Source of the DNA: a bacterium
GTDB taxonomy: Bacteria > Cyanobacteriota > Vampirovibrionia > Gastranaerophilales > Gastranaerophilaceae
DNA length: 64,000 nucleotides
Assembly: GCA_017541465.1 (NCBI GenBank)
Contig: JAFXYZ010000009.1
Coordinates: 48,157-112,156 of the forward strand
Direction of reading: 5' to 3'
In this document: one piece after another, positions 58,810 to 64,000 of the stretch
Numbering within the stretch: position 1 is the first letter of the stretch
How the letters are laid out: each line of letters begins with the position of its first letter
Notes under the pieces: generated by a model
Databases searched by the model: none
Seen by the model: the letters and a program-made list of their open reading frames with translations, nothing else
What the model was told of the DNA's origin: nothing
Program-made: the position numbers and the translations under genes

Positions 58810-60195
58810 ATGGCATACATTTCAAACAAAACTCTTGAAAAACTCAAATATGATTTGGTCAGAGACGGCTTCATAAGGTATGAAGAGCTTGAAAATGCCC
58901 AGGAAATCGCCAATGCACAAAATATCAACATCGCTCAGGCGCTAATCAACTCAAATCTGATTTCGGAGGAAAAACTTCTTTCCTTTTTAGAGAACAAACT
59001 CCACATTCCCTACGTCAATTTAAAAGACTATGAGCTTGATGAGAGGTATCTAAACCTTGTTTCGGCTCAGGATGCGCTGAAATTCAAACTTATTCCTCTC
59101 TTTAAAATCGAAAATATCCTGACTATTGCTATGGCAGATCCTCTCGATTTGTTTGCAATAGAGAAGATAATCGAAAATACGGGGGTTGAAATTGAACCTG
59201 TTCTTGCGCAGGAACATCTTATTCTTCAAAAGATAGAAGAATACTATAAAAGCGAGACAACCCAAAGCGGAATGCAGATTGACACAGCAGATACAACCTA
59301 TAGCTGGCAGGAAGAACTCCACAAAGAAGCACTTTCGGAGGAGCATATCCAAAGTATTATCAAAGCAATTTTGCGCCAGGCTATTAACCAAAACGTGCAC
59401 GAGCTCTTTTTTGAGAACTCTGAAGGGCATCTTAATGTCAATTTCCGAGTAGATTCCCAGATAGTTCCGACAGGCGAGATACCGAATTTTCTTGCCGTTC
59501 AGTTCTTATCCGAGCTAAAAAGCGTATCAGGGCTTGATCCTAATGTCTCAGACCTTCCCCAGAACGGAAAACTTATTTTTACCGTTGACGAACTTCCGTT
59601 AGTATCGAGTGTTTCAGCCTTTCCTATAATTAACGGCGAAAGACTTTTGCTCAAGATTTATAAACCCCCGAAACAGCTCTCGGAACTCGGGTTTACGAAC
59701 ACACAAATTGAAACGGTTCGTCTTGCAACGACAACTCCCGGGATAATTCTTGTCTGCGGTTCAAATTTAAGGGGCAAAACACATATTATTTATTCGATTT
59801 TGTCCAATATTTCCTCAAATAAGAACAAAAACATTTTCACTATTGAATCCATTTCAAAATACAACCTCGAAAACGTCTATCAGTGCGAGCTGAACGAAAA
59901 TATCGGGTTCAATCTGGATAAAGCAATGAAGTTCATTGAATTTCAGGCACCCGACATAATCTATTTTGAAGAAATAACGACAAAAGAAGGGCTTGATTAT
60001 TTCAGTTCACTTGTGTTTAAAGATAAAACACTAATTACGGAATTTCTTGCAGACAATATGGCGGATTTGAGCAAAAAACTTTCCTACGAAAATTTCTCGC
60101 TCTTTAAATCGCTCATAACCTGCCTGATTTTTATCCACAGCAAAGACAGAATTGAAGTTCTCGATAAATCAGACCTCAAAAGATTTATTCCCTGA
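58810..60195 (+). CDS. Divergent PilB/GspE-like ATPase with MshEN-type N-terminus
   Basis: 461 residues. The N-terminal 150 residues (FIRYEELENAQEIANAQN, IPYVNLKDYELDERYLNLV, then ILTIAMADPLDLFAIEKI) match the GspE/PilB N-terminal domain, which binds c-di-GMP in MshE. The rest follows the secretion ATPase layout but is degenerate: Walker A GSNLRGKT (317-324) is kept, Walker B region reads PDIIYFEEI, the Asp box and the zinc tetracysteine are missing. It may be a regulatory paralogue and not a motor. It is the third gene of the kinase-regulator operon. Confidence 0.78.
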   Translation: MAYISNKTLEKLKYDLVRDGFIRYEELENAQEIANAQNINIAQALINSNLISEEKLLSFLENKLHIPYVNLKDYELDERYLNLVSAQDALKFKLIPLFKIENILTIAMADPLDLFAIEKIIENTGVEIEPVLAQEHLILQKIEEYYKSETTQSGMQIDTADTTYSWQEELHKEALSEEHIQSIIKAILRQAINQNVHELFFENSEGHLNVNFRVDSQIVPTGEIPNFLAVQFLSELKSVSGLDPNVSDLPQNGKLIFTVDELPLVSSVSAFPIINGERLLLKIYKPPKQLSELGFTNTQIETVRLATTTPGIILVCGSNLRGKTHIIYSILSNISSNKNKNIFTIESISKYNLENVYQCELNENIGFNLDKAMKFIEFQAPDIIYFEEITTKEGLDYFSSLVFKDKTLITEFLADNMADLSKKLSYENFSLFKSLITCLIFIHSKDRIEVLDKSDLKRFIP

Positions 60196-60282
60196 GTGTC
60201 AAATATCTGAATTATTTATTTTGACAAAGGTTGAAATATAAGATAAACTAAGGTCATACGAAATTAAAACAGGAGTTTTAAT

Positions 60283-60795
60283 ATGAAAGATACAACAAAA
60301 ACAATCAACTGTCCTGCATGCGGTTGCGAGATGACAAAGATTTTTGTTCCTGAAGCAAACATCAACATTGACATCTGCCTTGACGGATGCGGCGGAATTT
60401 ACTTTGACAACAGAGAACTCGACAAGTTTGACGAACAGCACGAAAATATCGATTTTATTTTAGAGCAGATTAAGGGCAAAGAATTTAAACCCGTTGATAC
60501 AAAAGAAAAAAGAATTTGTCCGGTATGCAAAACACCCATGGTTAAACATTTTATGAGTGTAAAAAAAGAAGTCGAGATTGATGACTGTTACGGATGCGGT
60601 GCAAAATTCCTTGATAACGGCGAGCTTCAGAAAATCAGAGCCCAGTATAAAGATAACGAAGAAAGAAACGCCGTTATGAGAGAGGTTGTGAAGGAAACCT
60701 TCGGTACGGAATTTGCAAAACTTGAAGCACAAAGCATCGGAAGAGAGCGCTCGGTGTTAAAAAAGCTCTACGATTCACTTTTCTTCGGTCTTTAA
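60283..60795 (+). CDS. Zinc-ribbon protein (TFIIB-type zinc finger, tandem)
   Basis: 170 residues with two zinc ribbons of the zf-TFIIB type: CPACGCEM...CLDGCGGIYFDNREL (about 10-52) and CPVCKTPM...CYGCGAKFLDNGEL (about 83-122). A helical C-terminus follows. Such proteins are common in bacteria and lack a known role; nucleic-acid binding is possible. AGGAG precedes the ATG. Separate transcript with a terminator directly after. Confidence 0.8.
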   Translation: MKDTTKTINCPACGCEMTKIFVPEANINIDICLDGCGGIYFDNRELDKFDEQHENIDFILEQIKGKEFKPVDTKEKRICPVCKTPMVKHFMSVKKEVEIDDCYGCGAKFLDNGELQKIRAQYKDNEERNAVMREVVKETFGTEFAKLEAQSIGRERSVLKKLYDSLFFGL

Positions 60796-60815
60796 TCAGA
60801 CAAAACAAAGTTTAT

Positions 60816-60847
60816 AAACCGCCATTTCTTCTGATTTGGCGGTTTTG
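60816..60847. terminator. Bidirectional terminator between zinc-ribbon and EF-hand genes
   Basis: Stem AAACCGCC / GGCGGTTTT with a 14-base loop, between convergent genes, T-rich on the right, A-rich on the left. Confidence 0.75.
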
Positions 60848-63139
60848 TTATTTAATCAGATCGAAGAGTCTTTGAATAATATCGGAATTGCCGTCACCGT
60901 CTGCATCTTGTCTGAAGAGTTTATAGATTATATTGCCGTGGTTAGCATTTACGGTAATCAAATCACTTCCGAAGATACTTTTCATATGTGAAATACTTGC
61001 GCCGTTGTCACTTGTTCCGACCGCACCTATAACAGGAATTTTTGCATTTTTAACACTGCCCGAAAATCCGCTTATAACAAGTGCTGCGTCAAAGTAATCG
61101 GATACCCAGTCCTGGTTAACCATTTTGATAACACCGTCACCACCGCTGCTGCCGCCTGTGAGAACGGCTTTTGAAACGTTGTGCGTCTGTTTGAACGAAT
61201 CTACAAGTCCTTTTAACTGCTCGCCTTTTCCGTCAGAGGACCAGCGGGTTGAAGACTGGGGAATCATAACATATCCGTTGAAGCCGTTTAAATTCCAGCC
61301 TGCTTCTTCGGTCATAACACCGCCGGGCGTTGTCATATTAGTAAGTGAACCGCCCTCAGTCTGATAATCGCCGTGGAGATAAACCATCAACGGAAGCGGT
61401 TCATCGTCTTTTGCGCCTTCAGGCTTCAGGAGTAAGTAAGGCGGATTGCCGTCAACATATTCCTTAACCATTTTGGTTCCTGAAAGGAACAGGTCGCCCG
61501 TATCCGAATATTTTCTGCTTATTTCCTTATCCTGTACGGTCTTTAACTTTTCATCTATCTGTGATAAAAACTCTTTTTGCTCTTCGAGTGCCGACTGAGC
61601 GGCTTCAAGTTTTGACTGTTTAAATTCCGTAAATGATGTTTTGGCATCGTTAAATGCCTGAAGAGCTTTAAGGGTATCGGGTGATGCGGTTTGCTTCAGA
61701 CCCTTGATACCTTTTGCTTCGTCACCGTTTTCTATTAAATCTCTTTGGTCCTCAAGCTCTTTGAGAGCATCCTGATAAGTACCGAGCTGAGTTTCTAAAT
61801 CGCCTTTTTCCGTTTCATACTGTGTTTTCTGAGCTTCTTCATCTCTGATTTTTGCGTCTAAATCATCAATTTGACTCTGAATTTCCTGTCTTTGAGTTTC
61901 GTAGGCGGCATTTTCTTCTTCGTCCTCACCGTCAGCGGGAATAGCATCAAGTGCTGACTGAAGCGATGATTTTTGGGATTCATCAACCGAAATTTGTGAA
62001 GAAACCTGAGCTATCTGACCTTCTTTTTCGGTTATGGAGGCTTTTGTAGTATCAATAGTTTCTTCGGTTTGTGAGATTTGCCCGAGTACCTGTTTTTCCT
62101 GCTGAGCAAGTTGTTTATTTTCTTCGCTTTCGTTTTCAAGCTGAGCGAAATAATCTTCCTGAGCCTTATCTGAAGCCTGCTTCTTTTCTGCAACCTCAGA
62201 ATCGGTATTTGACTGAATTTTGCTCAATTGCTCTGTAGATTCGTTGATTTTTCCCTGCTGATCCGCGCGCATGGATTCTAGTTGTTCGGCAGATTTACCT
62301 TCAAGCGGACTTTTCTCTGTTTCCTCAGGGGGGGTATCACCGCCGTCTCCCGTTGAAGAAGGGCCAAACGGATTTCCGCCCGTAGAAGGAACTGATGGAG
62401 TTGAAGTCGGTGTCTGAGTTTCCTGAGTATCTTCCGTATCAGGAGTTTGTGGTGTTGAAGGTGTCTCAGTCGTTGAAGGCGCTTTGAATTTTGCGTACTC
62501 ATCAGCCGGGAAAGTGCCGTTTTTCATTGTCTCATAGGCTTTTTTCAAATCTTCAGCTGTTAATTTATCTTTATCCCCCTTAACGAAGGCTTCAAATTTA
62601 TCTTTTTCTTCCTGGCTTAACTTCCCGTCACCATCGGTATCGAGGTATTTTAAAGCAGCTTCATCGCTGTAGACTGTATTGAGAATGCCTGAAGTATCAT
62701 CATCTTCGGGTGCTTCCTCTGTAACTTCTTCTGCTTCTTCAGAGGCTTCGGGAGGCACTTCCTCCTCTTTGTTTACCGCTGAGACCTCAGAGATAAAACT
62801 TTTTATTTCATCAAGGTCTAAATCACCGCTTCCATTAGCATCAAGAGCCTGAAGCATTTGCGCATCCTCAAGCACAGAGTTAAGAAGCTCAACATCTGAA
62901 GCGGAGGTTTCATCAGCGGCGGTAAATTTACCGTCAACAAAGTCCATAGACTCCAGAGTATTTAAGGAAAAAATCGAAGTATCGGCTAAATTTTTATCCG
63001 ACAAATATTGTTTAAAATCATCAAAATACGAAAATAAACTGAGGTCATCAGTCAGTAAATCTTTATTATCAATGTCGTTTCCGAGCAATTTTTTCCTTAA
63101 ATAGTCGAAAAAATCGCTCTTTATCGCTCCAAAATTCAT
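60848..63139 (-). CDS. EF-hand / coiled-coil / alpha-beta hydrolase protein
   Basis: 763 residues, no Sec signal. In order: acidic N-terminus; EF-hand loops D100-E111 (DANGSGDLDLDE) and D167-E178 (DTDGDGKLSQEE); a Thr/Pro-rich linker (about 220-275); a long Gln/Glu/Lys coiled coil (about 280-560); and a C-terminal esterase-like domain with oxyanion YLHGD, nucleophile elbow GGSSGG (Ser near 663) and a His in NANHGN. The final residues hold another calcium-loop-like DADGDGNSD. It looks like an esterase/depolymerase of the dienelactone or PHB-depolymerase clan. It shares its plan with the CHAP protein at 12804-14774. Confidence 0.8.
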   Translation of the reverse strand: MNFGAIKSDFFDYLRKKLLGNDIDNKDLLTDDLSLFSYFDDFKQYLSDKNLADTSIFSLNTLESMDFVDGKFTAADETSASDVELLNSVLEDAQMLQALDANGSGDLDLDEIKSFISEVSAVNKEEEVPPEASEEAEEVTEEAPEDDDTSGILNTVYSDEAALKYLDTDGDGKLSQEEKDKFEAFVKGDKDKLTAEDLKKAYETMKNGTFPADEYAKFKAPSTTETPSTPQTPDTEDTQETQTPTSTPSVPSTGGNPFGPSSTGDGGDTPPEETEKSPLEGKSAEQLESMRADQQGKINESTEQLSKIQSNTDSEVAEKKQASDKAQEDYFAQLENESEENKQLAQQEKQVLGQISQTEETIDTTKASITEKEGQIAQVSSQISVDESQKSSLQSALDAIPADGEDEEENAAYETQRQEIQSQIDDLDAKIRDEEAQKTQYETEKGDLETQLGTYQDALKELEDQRDLIENGDEAKGIKGLKQTASPDTLKALQAFNDAKTSFTEFKQSKLEAAQSALEEQKEFLSQIDEKLKTVQDKEISRKYSDTGDLFLSGTKMVKEYVDGNPPYLLLKPEGAKDDEPLPLMVYLHGDYQTEGGSLTNMTTPGGVMTEEAGWNLNGFNGYVMIPQSSTRWSSDGKGEQLKGLVDSFKQTHNVSKAVLTGGSSGGDGVIKMVNQDWVSDYFDAALVISGFSGSVKNAKIPVIGAVGTSDNGASISHMKSIFGSDLITVNANHGNIIYKLFRQDADGDGNSDIIQRLFDLIK

Positions 63140-63330
63140 ATCAATATCTTCGTATTTATTCCTATATTTATAAAGGGTTTAAACTGTTTTGTATTAACAC
63201 TTTAAAGGGCACTATTTACAAAACTTAATTTAATTTAAAAATAATTTTTCTGATTTAAAAAAGTCGGTTGAATATTAATAATGTTTTGAGTATTCTTATT
63301 AGTATAAAAACACGAAGAAGAGGTTTTGGA

Positions 63331-64000
63331 ATGAATAAAGAACTAAGCGGAAACGAAATAAGAAGAATGTTTATCGAATTTTTCAGGGATAAACACCAGC
63401 ACACGGAGGTTGCAAGCTCATCGCTTGTACCCGATAACCCGACAGTATTACTCACAACCGCGGGTATGCTTCAGTTTCTTCCTTATTACTTAGGTCTTGA
63501 AAAAGCCCCGTTTGATCCGAGACGTGCCGTAAGTTGCCAAAAGTGTGCAAGAGCAGGAGGAAAAGACTCCGATATTGAAAACGTAGGGCGCACTCCGAGA
63601 CACCATACCTTCTTTGAAATGCTCGGAAACTTTGCCTTCGGCGATTATTACAAAAAAGAAGTTATCCCCTGGAGCTGGGATTTTGTCACAAACTATCTTA
63701 AATTAGACCCCGAAAGACTTTGGATAACCATTTACGAAAACGACGATGAATCGTTTGAAATCTGGAATAAAGTTGTCGGAATACCCGCACACAAAATCAT
63801 CAGAAAAGGCAAGAAGGACAACTTCTGGGGACCTCCCGGGGCAACAGGTTCGTGCGGACCATGTTCCGAAATTCACTATGACCTCGGTGAACACCTCAAA
63901 TGCTCTGACAACTGCTCAATCGCAACCTGCGAATGCGACAGATGGGTTGAAATCTGGAATCTCGTATTTACGGAATTATTCCAGGACGAAAACGGAAACC
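63331..64000 (+). CDS. alaS: Alanine--tRNA ligase, cut by right window edge
   Basis: 223 codons visible, open to the window end. GNEIRRMFIEFFRDKHQH, SSLVPDNPTVLLTTAGM, the motif 2 region RTPRHHTFFEMLGNFAFGDY and DNFWGPPGATGSCGPCSEIHYD are unmistakable AlaRS class II catalytic-core motifs. The editing and C-Ala domains lie beyond the window. AGAGGTTTTGGA precedes ATG 63331. About 190 bases separate it from the divergent EF-hand gene. Confidence 0.96.
   Translation, partial: MNKELSGNEIRRMFIEFFRDKHQHTEVASSSLVPDNPTVLLTTAGMLQFLPYYLGLEKAPFDPRRAVSCQKCARAGGKDSDIENVGRTPRHHTFFEMLGNFAFGDYYKKEVIPWSWDFVTNYLKLDPERLWITIYENDDESFEIWNKVVGIPAHKIIRKGKKDNFWGPPGATGSCGPCSEIHYDLGEHLKCSDNCSIATCECDRWVEIWNLVFTELFQDENGN

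Overview
The window reads as about 64 kb of chromosome from an AT-rich, double-membraned anaerobe. Best guess for the lineage is a non-photosynthetic relative of Cyanobacteria (Vampirovibrionia/Melainabacteria, Gastranaerophilales type). This is an inference from several things together: a cyanobacterial-type PDZ/radical-SAM DUF512 protein, pilins of the FTLAEVLITL type, TolC and MacAB-like efflux (outer membrane), rubrerythrin, an ADP-forming acyl-CoA synthetase, a 2-hydroxyacyl-CoA dehydratase activase-like protein, and many palindromic intergenic repeats. No rRNA, tRNA, CRISPR array, insertion sequence or prophage was recognised.

Layout. 1-7 kb: a cut-off gene, TspO, acyl-CoA synthetase, a radical SAM protein, a RelE-type toxin-antitoxin pair, a PadR regulator and the DUF512 protein. 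7-12.6 kb: an FHA-containing protein with a possible effector-like C-terminus, a FliK-like protein joined to radA-prmC-xre, and rubrerythrin. 12.8-15.7 kb: a large EF-hand/coiled-coil/CHAP protein and a prepilin whose leader is broken at a nine-C tract beside a palindrome. 15.7-24.3 kb: glyS, gtrA, rplI and a chemosensory cluster (double CheW, two-helix receptor, hybrid CheA). 24.4-28.7 kb: rpsU, maf, cstA-like, ruvC, a membrane protein and mtnA. 28.7-35.2 kb, minus strand: a lone sugar-ABC permease and a tightly coupled operon GH10-like, dapF, oppD-like, plsC, plsC. 35.4-42.6 kb: a DnaJ with half a zinc finger, a MacAB-TolC-like efflux operon behind a palindromic operator, a DedA-like protein and a Crp/Fnr regulator. 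42.7-49.4 kb: ftsZ, mtaB, several lineage-specific unknowns, and a tiny AbrB/MazE-like gene behind an ordered operator array. 49.4-56.3 kb: lepA-glgC-thioredoxin, apt, flhB and a FliA-like sigma factor. 56.7-64 kb: histidine kinase, response regulator and a degenerate PilB/GspE-like ATPase, a zinc-ribbon protein, a second EF-hand/coiled-coil/hydrolase protein, and the start of alaS.

Themes. Surface and export functions recur: pilin, PilB-like ATPase, chemosensory genes, FlhB, FliA-like sigma, FliK-like protein, and two large modular proteins without Sec signals that end in hydrolase domains. A regulatory theme also emerges: seven genes have a -10 box placed so that transcription should begin at the first base of the start codon, so they are predicted leaderless mRNAs. 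Other genes keep clear Shine-Dalgarno sites. Intergenic DNA carries at least four families of short palindromic or mosaic repeats.
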